DNA of 64,000 nucleotides, taken from assembly GCF_000002985.6 (NCBI RefSeq), contig NC_003283.11:1054001-1118000 (forward strand), written 5' to 3'. A model generated the notes under the pieces. It searched no databases, had not been told where the DNA came from, and saw only the letters and a list, made by a program, of their open reading frames with translations. A program made the translations under genes and the position numbers. How positions within the stretch are numbered: the stretch's first letter is position 1; each line of letters begins with the position of its first letter. Below are positions 13,501 to 24,200 of the stretch, one piece after another. The stretch comes from Caenorhabditis elegans (lineage: Eukaryota; Nematoda; Chromadorea; Rhabditida; Rhabditidae).

Positions 13501-13856
13501 AGTTTGCGAAGCTCATCGATAGTATTTTGAATCGACTTCATTTTTCTTTCGTTGAGAAGAGTAGTTTTGCAAATTTGAAATAAATTTTTTTCCGATAATT
13601 TTGTGAGTCGTGGAAAACGTTCAAATATTTTTTTGCGATTTTGAGGGTGATTTTCAAGTCCACGTTTTTTCATTTATTTTTTTGATAAAAAGTACAAAAC
13701 TTTTTTATAAATTAACAAAAATTCACAAATTTTCAGCCATGCCCCGCCGAGTTCATCTACCTTCCGGAGATGAGCAGCATTTCTAAATCCTCTGATTCCA
13801 CATCGCCATCTATTTTCGGACGAATCTGGAGCGCTATCAAAAATATTGGAAATTAA
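7597..13856 (+). CDS. rnst-2: RNase T2 family ribonuclease
   Basis: Five exons (7597..7880, 7937..8062, 11111..11264, 11313..11468, 13737..13856) join in phase to 279 aa. The start codon lies 2 nt after a TTTCCAG that could be an SL1 trans-splice acceptor, and opens a signal peptide (MKLLLLLCISCIPLAYS). Both RNase T2 active-site segments are present: WSIHGLWPN at about 57-65 and FWKHEYDKHGTC at about 110-121, each with its catalytic histidine. The downstream cysteines LCLNKDLTIRDC and PCPAEF match the family's C-terminal half. RNase T2 enzymes cut single-stranded RNA at acid pH in lysosomes or outside the cell; in worms the enzyme is linked to rRNA turnover. Two long introns (8063-11110, 11469-13736) each hold an antisense gene. 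The symbol is from memory of the only C. elegans RNase T2. Confidence 0.9.
8674..10591 (-). CDS. Str-superfamily 7TM chemoreceptor nested in RNase T2 intron 2
   Basis: Two exons (10591..10104 and 9151..8674) with consensus GTGAG/ACAG sites join in phase to 321 aa without stops. Visible landmarks: HAKKLFGAYKKMIIYIS after TM1, FVYRYLCVFNEQKTKYFDG at the end of TM3, FFLALVMQTIGPTIFLIIP in TM6, and WQTGNLYSLVGFYPSFDSI in TM7. These are typical of the nematode Str/Srj/Srd superfamily of chemosensory receptors. It lies wholly inside intron 2 of the RNase T2 gene on the opposite strand. Unlike the neighbour at 2.6-5.0 kb, it appears intact. The intron (9152-10103) contains the TCTTGCATGCAAGA repeats. 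The exact family (str, srj or srd) cannot be settled by eye. Confidence 0.82.
9209..9900. repeat. Inverted repeat and TCTTGCATGCAAGA elements
   Basis: A roughly 35-bp sequence at 9209-9243 (GAGATATAGCGACCGACATT) recurs inverted at 9476-9514 with few mismatches. Further right, TCTTGCATGCAAGACTAA and CTGCAAGACTAATA words occur at 9543-9615 and 9838-9895, the latter ending in GGAAATACGGTAG. These match the short element at 5981-6066. All lie in the chemoreceptor intron. Confidence 0.6.
11697..13673 (-). CDS. Unrecognised 269-aa protein nested in RNase T2 intron 4
   Basis: Five exons on the minus strand (13673..13496, 13444..13336, 12473..12329, 12285..12103, 11891..11697) have consensus splice sites and join in phase. 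I do not recognise the family. The N-terminal part is very basic (MKKRGLENHPQNRKKIFERF), followed by a predicted helical stretch (SSEEVQRLKEMQKHSKMFGE), a charged segment EMTFEEKRKLLETTFPNKVT, and a Ser/Thr/Pro-rich, probably disordered C-terminal half with WPITSGSDWSPHGSEFNDL. There is no signal peptide or membrane segment, so it is probably intracellular. Translation could instead start at the internal methionine of MKSIQNTIDELRKL. An AATAAA overlaps the TAA stop (11701..11696). The 862-bp second intron is filled by a GC-rich palindrome (about 12560-13215). Confidence 0.78.
12560..13215. repeat. GC-rich palindromic repeat (CGCGACGCGACACGCAACG family)
   Basis: The left half (TTCGCGCTCCATTGACAAGG, CGACGCGACACGCAACGCG) recurs inverted in the right half (GTGTCGCGTGTCGCC, TGTCAATAGAGCGCGAAAAA). 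It sits in intron 2 of the nested 269-aa gene. A second, one-sided copy lies at about 61975-62145 with GTCCGGCAGGCAATTGTCAA and GAGGAAGGCCAGAAGCCC. Confidence 0.75.
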
Positions 13857-13891
13857 AATATTTCGGATTTTGTATAATTTTTGCTGATTTC

Positions 13892-13897
13892 AATAAA
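13892..13897 (+). terminator. Poly(A) signal of the RNase T2 gene
   Basis: AATAAA 36 bp after the RNase T2 stop codon, followed by an A-rich run. Confidence 0.7.
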
Positions 13898-13924
13898 AAA
13901 AAGGACCCAACTTTTGCATATGTT

Positions 13925-14890
13925 TTTTGATGTCCGCCTGACTGATGCCTGCCTGATGCCTGTTCACTGCTCGATTCCTCACCTACCTCATGCCTACCTG
14001 ACTGAATATTTACCTTGTGCCTGCCTAGTAGGTGTCATATGCCTACCCCTGTCAAGTCTATTTTCTTAAGTGTCTACCTCACGCTTGCCAACACATTTTA
14101 GCTATGCCTGCCTACGTGCCTATCTTATGCCTACCTCTTGCCTACCTATACGCATTGCAAAATTTAGATAAACACAAACCTCAAAATCCCTTCCTGATGC
14201 TGGTCACAAGTGAGGATTAGCTTTTGATAGTTTGTTTTTTTTATGTTTGAAAAAAAAGTTTCACCCCAACTTAAATTTGCAGTTTCCAAAAAAATTTCTC
14301 CAAATTTTGATTTTTTTTAAGGTGACGAGAGCTTTTTTTAGCACTTCAAAAATCAAAATAAATCCGGATAACTCGCGCTGGCTTAGAAACAGTGAAAATT
14401 CGGTGGTCAGCTCAGAATTTGTTGAGCCGGTGAAGTTTGTACCTGGCACTTTTTTTTTGAAAAATTTGAAGGTGCAATGTTTGGTGTTTTTCAGAATTAG
14501 TAGAATTTTTAAAGCTTTTGATTGAAACTTGTTCACAGATTTGAAATTAAAATTTTTTAAAATTTAGGCTTCAAAATTTTCAATTAAAACAATTTTCAAA
14601 ACTTGGAAAACCTTTAAACATTTTGTTCCCCAAATTGCCACGTCACGTAGAAAGGTATGAGGTAGCTTTGCAGGAAGGCAATTAATTTTGCATGTACGAG
14701 TAGTCTTGTAGGTATGCACGAGGTAGGCAGATAGGTTGGCTTGTAGGCAAAAGCAGGCAGGCAGGCAGGCAGGCAGGCAAAAGGTAGACATGATATAGGC
14801 ACAAAGGCAGGCACAGCTAGTTGGCGGCAATGAGGCATGTCAGTAGGCACGATAAAACTTTGTAGGTAGACAAGTACGGGTTGGCACATA
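13925..14890. repeat. Inverted arrays of TGCCTGCCTACC / AGGCAGGC
   Basis: From 13925 to 14155 the plus strand is made of GCCTGCCTGATGCCTACC-like words. From about 14640 to 14890 the same words occur inverted, including six tandem GCAG/GGCA tetramer units near 14753-14780. The spacer (14160-14630) shows nothing coding. This fits a large, decayed foldback repeat. Confidence 0.6.
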
Positions 14891-15639
14891 GAAAAATGCC
14901 CCAATTTTTTTAATGGCTAAAATAATATTTCTTAAAACTAACTCGAGGTTTTCCTTAAGCTTGTCAAAAACTTCCTTTTTAAACATGCAGACTTTCTTGT
15001 TCATAGATCATCCGAATTTTCAATTTATTCCCCTTTTTTCCCTTTTTAACGACTGTTAAACGAGCCAAAACCTCCTCCAAATAACTCTTCTAAAACCGTG
15101 AAAAATATTGTAAAAACGAGTTTCAAGAATCCCCAAACTTGTCTCCTTTGGGAACATTTCCGTGTTTTTCATCGAGTTTTTTATGATCCAGCTAATGGAA
15201 GTTTTGTTTTGAGTTGATGTGCGGTTATTTTCGTTCCCAGAAAGTTTGATAAATTGTCTACTGTATAATTTGAACTTTGTTTCACATCTATTTTTGAAAC
15301 ATTGTTTTGTAGATCACATGAAGTATACGAATTTTTTCGAGAAACTCAGCCCAATGCCGCATACCTCAAACAACGTCTGAATACAATTACTTGAAACTAA
15401 TTTCGAACAAAAATTTGCTATGAGTTGCAAAAATTGAGTAACTGTTATTGTTGTAATTTTGTATTGCAAATACCAAATTTAAAAAAAATTTAAAATACCC
15501 AGAAAATAGGAAAAACTGCGAAAAAACGAAATTATCTATTTTTCTGCAATATTTTGAATTACCATACAATTATTTTGATACATTTTTAAAAAGTCTGAAA
15601 TTTATTTGGGATCATGTGAAAAGACTAGGATTTCTGTGT

Positions 15640-15860
15640 AGCCAGCAAAACGTCTGCCGCACCAGCCTTGCGGCGACCTCCGCCTGCATGTGCGTCGCGG
15701 AGCCCGGAAAGTGATGGCCGCCCTTTCACATTATGTGGTATAAACGCCAAAGATTCAACTTCTCGCCAAAGTGCAGAAATGAGGCGAGAGGCCGGCAGGT
15801 TGGAGGTAGGTGTCAGGCCCTAAAACCGCGCCTGCCTCCTATGGAAGCTCTAGTGTTATC
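15640..15860. repeat. Dispersed GC-rich repeat, copy 1
   Basis: Contains GTCTGCCGCACCAGCCTTGC, CACATTATGTGGTATAAACG and GGTGTCAGGCCC. An inverted, diverged copy is seen at about 26200-26470 (GGCCTGACACCTGCCTG, CACCATATAATGTGCT). No coding frame is conserved between the copies. From 14890 to 15640 nothing else is recognisable. Confidence 0.6.
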
Positions 15861-15885
15861 ATGGTTTTAGGTCATGCCAGACCAG

Positions 15886-16275
15886 GGGTCTGCGGCAAAT
15901 GGAAAAAATTGCCGAAAATTCGGCAAATTCGGCAAATTTGCCGTGCTTAACAAACTCGGAAAAATTTGATATTTTTTATGTTTTTTGGAGCACCAAAACT
16001 ACTGAATTCTTAACACACATCTGGTTTCTGAATAAGTTCCTCGTAGTATGTCTGTTTAAGCATCAAAATAGCTCAATTTTGTGTCGTTTTACTAAATTTT
16101 TGGCTAAAAATCAATAGTTTTAGTCAAAATTGTACTGTCAAATTTTTGACGTGTGCGGCAAATTTCGAAATTTGCCGAGCTCGGCAAATTCGGCAAATCT
16201 ACTTTTTTGAAAATTGCCGAGCTCGGCAAGTCGGCAATTTTCGGCAAATCGGCAAATTTGCCGCACACCCCTGTG
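15886..16275. mobile_element. Foldback element with TGCGGCAAAT termini
   Basis: Left end CAGGGGTCTGCGGCAAATGG and right end ATTTGCCGCACACCCCTG are inverted copies. The interior has TTCGGCAAATTCGGCAAATT runs on both sides of a non-repetitive centre. A partial relative is at about 49065-49290 with a similar centre (TTTTTGGAG, CACCAAAACT). Confidence 0.7.
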
Positions 16276-17389
16276 CCAGACGTACCAAACAGGGTTTGTC
16301 TCGTTTTATTAATTTATTTTCTCATTAAACCTAAATTGTACTACCTTTTTTAATGTATTACCTTTTTTGGCTTATGTTGAAAATAAATCAATCAAAACAA
16401 ATTCCAAAAAAATTCCCTGAAAAATGGGAATAAAATATTTATTTTCCTGCAGCCTGCGAAATCAAAAAACATACTGATTCGATTTCCGGAAAAAATGTTC
16501 CAAACTGAAAACAAAATAAAAACAATTATTTAGCAAAGTCTTACGTCAAGATTTTTGAACACTTTCCTACCTCTCCCATTTTTTCCAACAAAAGATTAAA
16601 TTCACGTTCGAATGCTATAGGTCACAAGTCACAACTTTGTATGGTTTCCAATTGACATTAATTCGTAGTTTTATGGAAATTTTAATCCTAAATTGGAATT
16701 AAGTGTTCTTATTTTTCATATTGTTTTCAATAGTTTGAACTTTTCGCTCCCTAATTTCTTTTCAAAATCACGTATACCTCCTATGTATTTTTGGTTGTTT
16801 TTCAATTTTTTTGGCATCCAAAATTTCCAATTATCCTACCCATTTTTTCATCAGACAAAGGATGTCAGGAACACGAGATGGCACCGCCATGTGATTTAAA
16901 GGCTCCAGAAATCACATTTCCGTAGGTGGGGGTTTTGGACATTTTTGGAGACTTTTGGTGGTTTTTGAAGAGCACTACACGAATTCACTGGCGTTTGTTA
17001 AAAGACGAAGCAGAGTATTCTGTGGGATTTTCTGCCCTAAATCATAAAAACAATACACCTGTAAAAATGGTTAAACATGATATCTGAAATTTTTGCAAAA
17101 ACTTTTAAAAGGGCTGAAATAAACACAAATCCCGCGCAAAAGTTTTTGCGTTTTCTGACTATATTTGGTTTTTTTACAATTTGTAAATGTTTCAGGTATT
17201 TTTCTCTACCTCAAAAATGTTTAATTATTCGTTTAAGGCCGAATTTATAATAGAGTATCGCTTGGGTTATCAAGTTTTGTTTAAGAAAGTGGTTGAAAAT
17301 TTTTTTAAAAATGTCTTGAACCAATAATAAAAATATACTAATACAAACAAAAAATAATAAACTTATGTCATTTTTTTCACTGGTAATTT
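16276..17389. other. Intergenic, no gene seen
   Basis: AT-rich sequence without supportable exons. Open frames are short and lack splice context. Confidence 0.4.
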
Positions 17390-17690
17390 TTTTTTTTGGT
17401 TGTTTATATTTTTTTTTCTCGTTTCTTCTAGATATTTTCATAAAATTTGCTTTTTTTTCAACATAGATGTAGGAACATCCATAGGATGCGTGCAATTTTG
17501 CCGATTAATATTGAAATTCTAAAATTTCCAAAAAAAAACAAATTTTTTTTTCGGCAAATCGACCATTTGCCGATTTACCGGAAATTTTCAATTTTAGAAA
17601 TTTGCCCATTTGACAGAAATTTCTATTCCGGCAATATGCCAATTTGCCGATTTGCTGGAAAAAATCGTTTGCCGCCCACCTCTGATTTGT
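17390..17690. mobile_element. GGCAAAT-family element with conserved core
   Basis: Carries the core seen in all copies (GAACATCCATAGGATGCGTG, CAATTTTGCCGATTAA) followed by TTTGCCGATTTACCGG words and the terminus TTGCCGCCCACCTCTG. Confidence 0.65.
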
Positions 17691-17840
17691 TTGCGCAGGA
17701 CTTCAAAAATATTTTGGCCATGCGGAGTTTTCCGCAAACTTGGTAAAAAATCATTTGTAAATTTTCATTTGTAAAAACTTTTATAAGTTTTGTGTTGAGA
17801 TTTTCTTTCATTTTTTACAATTGAAAAATATGTATAGTTT

Positions 17841-17926
17841 GCAGCGCCCGACATCTGAGCGGTTCAGATGCTTCGAAAGAACACAGGTAAGACCAGCGGC
17901 CAAACCCGCTAAATGTCGGGCGCTGC
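17841..17926. repeat. Small foldback with 14-bp perfect inverted repeats
   Basis: GCAGCGCCCGACAT (17841-17854) and ATGTCGGGCGCTGC (17913-17926) are perfect inverted repeats. Related words occur at 23145 (AGATGTCGGGCGTTA) and 61487 (GCAGCGCCCGGCAACT). Confidence 0.7.
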
Positions 17927-17933
17927 TGAACCT

Positions 17934-18162
17934 TTATTGTTTAGTAAGCTCCTTTACTCTGAAAAGCCGGATCAGTTGAGTTTCAGCCTTAAATAATTTT
18001 GATATCACTCTGACTCCACTGAACTTCTCATCCGGATTGTGAACTTGCAGGTGACAATCCCTTTTTAAAAGCGTTTAAACTTTGACAGATTCATATTTTT
18101 TTGGAAAATTTCTGTTTCAAAATATAGTCGGTCAACACAACGTCAGAAGCTCGTGATCTCAT
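17934..18162 (-). pseudogene. Possible relic of a short protein gene
   Basis: The minus strand can be read from an ATG (MRSRASDVVLTDYILKQ) into a later protein-like stretch, CHLQVHNPDEKFSGVRVISK and KAETQLIRLFRVKELTKQ, ending in TAA. Joining the two needs one 1-nt frameshift and passes a TAA, so if real it is broken. The second stretch has amino acid composition like real protein, but I recognise no family. It ends just before the 17841-17926 foldback. This may be chance. Confidence 0.3.
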
Positions 18163-20070
18163 AATTGCACTACATATTTATTGTAGTTAGGTCTTTGGGA
18201 ATTACTATAAATGTTTGGATTTCTCAAGAAAGATAATGCTGCTTACTTGTACATAGTACTTGTCTCATTCTTTAAATGAGAATATTACAATAATAGTGCT
18301 TGATAGAATGTGACGTCATACGCTCTCTTGTGGTTCCAGAATTATTTTTAATTTGTTTTCAAATTGTACCTGAGTATGAACTTTTGTTATTCTAAAAATC
18401 ACAAAGGGCTCAAGGTGAAAAATTGGCATTTTCATTTCATTTATTTCCTCATTCTTTTTTTTTCGTTTTGAGTTTTGATTGATATATTGCTTAAGCTCAT
18501 AATAGGGAATAATAAAATTTTGTACGATTTTAGTACGAATTTTCAAACGAAAAATGAAAAGATTTACGATTATATAAATTATAAATTCAAATCTAGAAAT
18601 AATGATATCATTTACAGTAATTTTATTGCTTGGGAAAATGTATAAAATCTTGGAATTTTTGGAAGCTTTAGTCTGAGATGATGGCTTGGAATTTAATTTA
18701 GTTTCTAATTTTCAAAATTTTGATTTTCAAAAAAATGATTCAAGTTTTCAACAATTTTCAGTAGTTTTCCTATTTTTGAAATAAAAATTATTCTCTTATC
18801 AAGTTTTTTTTGTTGTTTCCCTATTGGGGTTTTCCTGGGTTTTCTGATTCAAAAACTTAAAGTATTTTTTCCGTAATTTGCAAGTGTTTTCCCCAAAATG
18901 TGTGGTTTCTCATAATTTTTAACTTATGCCCAAAAATATTAAAATTTTGCCACTTATAAAGTAATGCCAAAAACCAAAAAAAAGTTCGTGTTTTTTCAAA
19001 ACTTCCAATTTTGTCCCTTAGACCAAAATTGTTTCATATTCAGGCCCTGCTGTACATAACTTGCAAAGTTCATTAAAATCAGTAGACTGAAAGTACAAAA
19101 AATATCCAATGTTTATCAATCTCCGCCACTTCCTATTCTCATTAAAATCCTAGTACACAACAAATTGATATGTTGTGCCTTATGCCTCTGTAGTCTAAAA
19201 TACAGAAAATTCTGTAGTTTTGTGATCGTTTGGCGAGTTAAAACATGATACATGATTATAGGAACTAGTATTTTGTGTCCACATTAGGATTTCTTCGACC
19301 AAAAATATGTATTATTCCAGTTTTGAAACAAACCTTTCCAATTTTTTTTTGAAATTCTTGTGTGACATAATTTTACAAGCCGGCACAAAACAACTTCCAA
19401 AATATTCTAGTTATGTTTAAATTCTGTCTAGGTTTTCAAACCTGCCAAAATGCTAAAATTTTCTGTACATTTATTTTTTAGAAATGTTTGCAATTTATTT
19501 TTTCAAAACTTTGACTGACAATTTTTAAAAATCTAACAACTTTTTGAAGAATTTTATTATATTTTTTTGGCTGTTTCAGATTATTATAAATGTATTGAAA
19601 CTGAATCCTGACTGACGATAATCCACCTTTAATTATGCACAACCTATTCGAAGCGCGGTACTTCCAGTTACCAATTCCTATTATTTTATATTACGAACGA
19701 TGCCCTTGTTCAGTTGAAGGAACATTGAAACGTTTAAAATTTGAAAAACACAAGTCGAAAATTGTCTAATTTGTATTCCGGTTAGCAAAACCGGAATTTC
19801 AAAAAAATGTATGCACAATTTTTCCTCGTTTTTGGTTCTAGCCGAGCTTGGGTTAACTTTTGGAAAGTGGATGTAGTGCATTTTTGAAAGGAGTAAAAAT
19901 TAAAAAATCTAAATTTTTTAATCGTTTTTTTTTCAAATTGCTAAAACTTATTTGAATTCCCGTGCAAATTAATGACCTAGTTTCTTCTGATATTTTTGAT
20001 ATTTTCTGGGTTTTTCATTGGTTTTTCTTAATTTTTTTCTATCAAAATTTCAGAAAGTTTACAGAAAAAT
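18163..20070. other. Intergenic, no gene seen
   Basis: About 1.9 kb of AT-rich sequence without convincing exons. A weak relative of the AATTCCCGTGCAAAT words (see 62868-63540) lies near 19955. Confidence 0.4.
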
Positions 20071-20244
20071 CCTTTTTTTTTGGGATGAAAAAATTCGCAA
20101 AAAATTTTCCCGTGGTCTAGGTAGTCTAGGTAGTCTAGGTAGTCTAGGCAGTCTAGGTAGTCTAGAGGGGGGTAGGTAGAACATGAGTTCAACTCTCCAC
20201 CACGGGAAAATTTTTTGCGAATTTTTTCGTCCCAAAAAAAAAGG
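20071..20244. repeat. Hairpin flanking a 10-bp tandem repeat
   Basis: Arms of about 45 bp (20071-20115 and 20200-20244; AAAAATTTTCCCGTGG against CCACGGGAAAATTTTTTGC) enclose about five tandem copies of GGTAGTCTAG (20117-20165). Confidence 0.8.
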
Positions 20245-20339
20245 AAATAAAAAAAAAGGGTCCAGAAAAAACAAACAAACATTTTTGTCGCAGTGACAAA
20301 AAATTCTGAAAGTGGCAAAAAAACATTTAACATTCAATT

Positions 20340-20805
20340 AAAGAGTGTGCGGCAAATGATTTTTCCTGGCAAGCGGCAAATCGGCAAAATGTCGGAATTA
20401 AAAATTTCCGGCAAATCGGCAACCCGGCTACTTGCCGATTCGCCGAATTTTCCGGAAAAAAACGGCAATTGACAACAAGTTTCGGCAAATTGTGGTTTTG
20501 CTCTTTTATTTTCTAAATTTCAGAATTTCAATTTTATTCGGCAAAATTGTACACATCCTATGAATGTTCCTACATTTATTTTGAAAAAAAAAACGAATTC
20601 TATAAAAATATCTAAAGAAAACGGAAAAAAATTTCGAAAATGCACATTTTCAAGTGTTTCCGTCTTATAAAAATCCCTTTAAAATCTTTCGGCAAATTGA
20701 TATCCGGCAAACGGCAAATCGGCAAATTACCGGAATTGAAAATTTCCGGAAAATTGGCAAACCGCCAATTTGCCGGTTTGCCCAGAAAAAAAAAATTACC
20801 GACGG
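20340..20805. mobile_element. GGCAAAT-family element, nearly full length
   Basis: Starts GTGTGCGGCAAATGATTTTT, has GGCAAATCGGCAAAATG words, then the conserved core (ATTGTACACATCCTATGAAT, CCGTCTTATAAAAATCCC), then CGGCAAATCGGCAAATTACC words. Non-coding. Confidence 0.7.
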
Positions 20806-21270
20806 TGTTTCAATTCAGTAAAACGCAAAAATGTCAAAACTCGATATGTATTTTGCGCGGGAATTTAAAAAATTCAAAAATGGCTCGGAGTTTTTAAATT
20901 TTTTGTTGCAAAATTGAAAAATGAAAACATTTCAACTATTTCCTGTAATTTTGGCAAAAACCAAAAAATATATTTTTCGTCTCTCTTTTGAACAATTTGG
21001 TCTAGACTAATAACCATTGTCCATTTAATTAAATAATTAATTTTATGCAAATTCTATTTATTTATCTTTTTTTCTTTCTCTCTTTTTCTTTTATTTCCTT
21101 TTTTCTTCTGTTTCTTCCGCCACTATTACTCTAGCTTCTCCTCCTACACACAAGCTCCACCCCCATTTTGGAATCGTTCGACGACCACCCCTCCCCTCTG
21201 ACGCTTCTGAAGGCCGCCGCCGCCTGCTTCTCACTTTATACATTTTCAACTCTTCAGGGGCTAAAAAGAC

Positions 21271-24200
21271 ATGCGTGTGCTCGCCGTCGTTCTTCTTCTC
21301 ATTAACGTCATCGGAGCTGTTTCATCGTTTTATGTGTTGAGAAGTAGTGGCAGTCAAGGAGGTAAGAGTGCAAGTAGTTTTTGAAAATTGAGAGGGAACG
21401 TTTGGTGAAATTTGGATTTTTGAAAGTCCCATTTTGCAGAATTTTGGGGGGTTTTGTAGAAAAGTTTGAAAAAAAAAAACTCACCTCAATTTATAAGTTA
21501 AGTATCGACGATGGAAAAATATTTAAAATTATTTATATGGATCTTAATTATTCAGCCGCCATAGTACAAATTTTAAATGATTTTTTTGAAATTTTCGTGG
21601 TAAAAGTGCAAGTTTTTGAAAAACGGGAATCGCTTGAAATTCGAAATTCTTGAGTTCCACTTTAGGCCCATTTGTAATTTATTTTCGAAAAAGCTAGATA
21701 ATTTTTAGGTGCTAAAATTCTTAAATATCACCAATTTTCAAAAGAATTTTTTTTTCCAAGTTTACAGTCGAAAATTGACAATGACTTAGTTTTACCATTT
21801 ATTTGTTTTTTTTTGTTTTTTTTTTCTGATGTAAGTACCCATTAACTTTATTAATAAAACCAAACCAGTTAATTTAAAACACATTGGGCACAATTAAAAT
21901 TCTCAAAAAAAAGTCCAGCTTTTTTAATTTGGTAATTTACCATAACTTTGTTCGAATATTTTGCAAAAACCCAAATTTTTTTTTCTGAACATTTGGTTTT
22001 TTTTTCAAATTTGAAAACACCGAAATTTTTGACAACTAAATTTTAAAGAAATATTATTTTTTTAACCGAAAAAAAAGTTTGCCTAAAAAATAATGTAACT
22101 GCAATTTTTAGGAGCTATTTAAGGTTTTCCTAAAACTTTTCAACAAAAAAACACATTATTTTCATATGGAAAGAACATTTTTTCTAATTTTATTTTAACT
22201 TTTTTGAATCAAAATGTTAGATTTTCATACTAAAATTAACAATTTTGAATTTCTCACCGAAGACAAAAATTTGGTAATTGACACCTGCCAAAATGTAAAT
22301 TACTAAAAATATAAATTGCTAAAAAACTTTTGTATTATTTTATGCAATTTTTAAAATTTCAGAAATATAATTTACAAGTAAGCTTGAGAGTTCCTTGTAC
22401 GGCAGTCCGAAGTACAAAGAAATCTAAATTTTGCAAAAACTGTGTAATTAGTATTCTGCCTACGTACACAAAATCTTCCTCTCCTATCTAGATCAAGCTC
22501 CCAGACCTTGCTCTTTAATCCCGGCTCCCCCATTTCAGAATCTAAATTAAACACAATTTGTCTTCGAATCCTGCACGTTGTGAACTCGTGTGAACCCTGT
22601 TTTGAAATTCCAGTTTTAAGGTACTGAATAAATAAGGAAGATGCGCGCTACGTAGGCGCCTTGCACAATGTTGCTAATTCCAATTCTCTATTGGAAATGG
22701 AAATCAGTTTAATCTCGTTTTTTTTTCTTCTATTGTTCCCTTAAATCATCTGACGCTCCATGACGTCGCACTTGCATCTTTTTATGGTGCATGTTCACTG
22801 GAAACTCAATTTCCGAAATGTTTCCCATGTTTTCAAATCCACCACCCCCAACATAGTAGTACGAAAGTTTGAAATTTGCTAAGAGAACTAGTTGACATCA
22901 TTTGAAAGCTGCCGAGTCTATACTTAACAGCATCCGACGTTTTCCGGTTTTTGAACGCGCTGTACTTGAACCTGCGACCTTAACTCTCTACCAACTGCGC
23001 CACGCTGATTGAAACCTACTAGCTTTAATCTTTTAATAGCCCGGGCTCGAACCTGTGACCGTGCGGGTGGCAGGCAAAGCCACTACCGATTGAGCTATGG
23101 AGACTAGTTCTGATAAAAACTGTTTTTTCTTTCTGAACCCGGCAGATGTCGGGCGTTATGAATAAAAGCTTCTATTTGTCTACTGTTCCTGATGACGATT
23201 CTGTTGATCAGTAGTTGCCTGTCATACGCATAATATCTATAAAGCATCTTGTAAGTAGTTGTTTTGATAAATTGGCCAAATTTATAGACTCTCGTCACGA
23301 CTAAATTAGGCCAATTAATCTCCACCTTCCGTGTTTTTTATGTAGCTCATTCAGTATTTTTGCAAAATTGTTTTAAGGGGGAGCAAACCTTCAAAAGCCC
23401 AAAAAAATAATAGAAATTGAAAACAAGCTTTTGTTATAGATACCTATTAAGTTATGCTAATAATGTTGACAAAAAAATAATGCCATAAAATTTTAAAAGT
23501 AAATAAGCCAAATTTGAAGTCGCTTGACATTTATGTCGAAAAAAATATTTTCGAACAGGGAATAATGGCCATGACATTTTAAATTCAAACTACACACGAT
23601 ATATTTTTGTAGTTTGTAGTTTATAGCTACCCAAACAGGCGAGTAGGCATAGGGATGTGCCTGATTTCAATTCAATTGTTTTGCAAAAAAAAAGAAAATG
23701 TGCTCTGAACTTTTTTCATGTCCTTTTTGTTTCTTTTTAGGTCCACCCACATCATAAAGTTACCCGAACCCACCCACTGAATGCTTCATAAATTATTTAG
23801 GAGCGGCGGCGCCCGTGGTAATGAAAATTTGAAAAAAAAACAGTGAACGCCCCATTTTTTTTTCAATTTTTTGAACTAACTTGAAAGTACAAAATATATA
23901 TGTAAACCCTCAATGTGAATTTAATGTATTTTGACATTTTTTAAGGCAGAGTGTCGTCCGTAGGAAAATGGTTAGGAAAATTTCTCAAACATTTTTGAAA
24001 ATTATTTTACCTACAGTCAAAAAGTAGTTAAAGCACCCATAGCATAATTTTGAAAATCGACAAAAAAAGTTTTATAGCAGGAGTTCGAACTTGTAGCAAT
24101 TACTCAACATTTCTCAAAAAAAAACCACAGTTTTGGAAATTTTTAGAAGCTACCAAAACTTTGACTGGAAAATTTTGAAAAATCTACCCTAAAAAATTGT

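Noticed and set aside
14740..14785. CRISPR-like direct repeats (AGGCAGGCAGGC)
   Set aside because: A simple tetranucleotide microsatellite in a eukaryotic genome; no spacers and no cas genes.
22956..23104. Functional tRNA genes
   Set aside because: Box A and box B are present, but acceptor and T stems do not pair, so these are tRNA-like relics.
23104..23325. 73-aa minus-strand frame beginning MEINWPNLVV
   Set aside because: Reads moderately protein-like but lies inside an intron next to tRNA-like repeats, and has no splice sites or homologue I can name; kept below reporting level as a gene.
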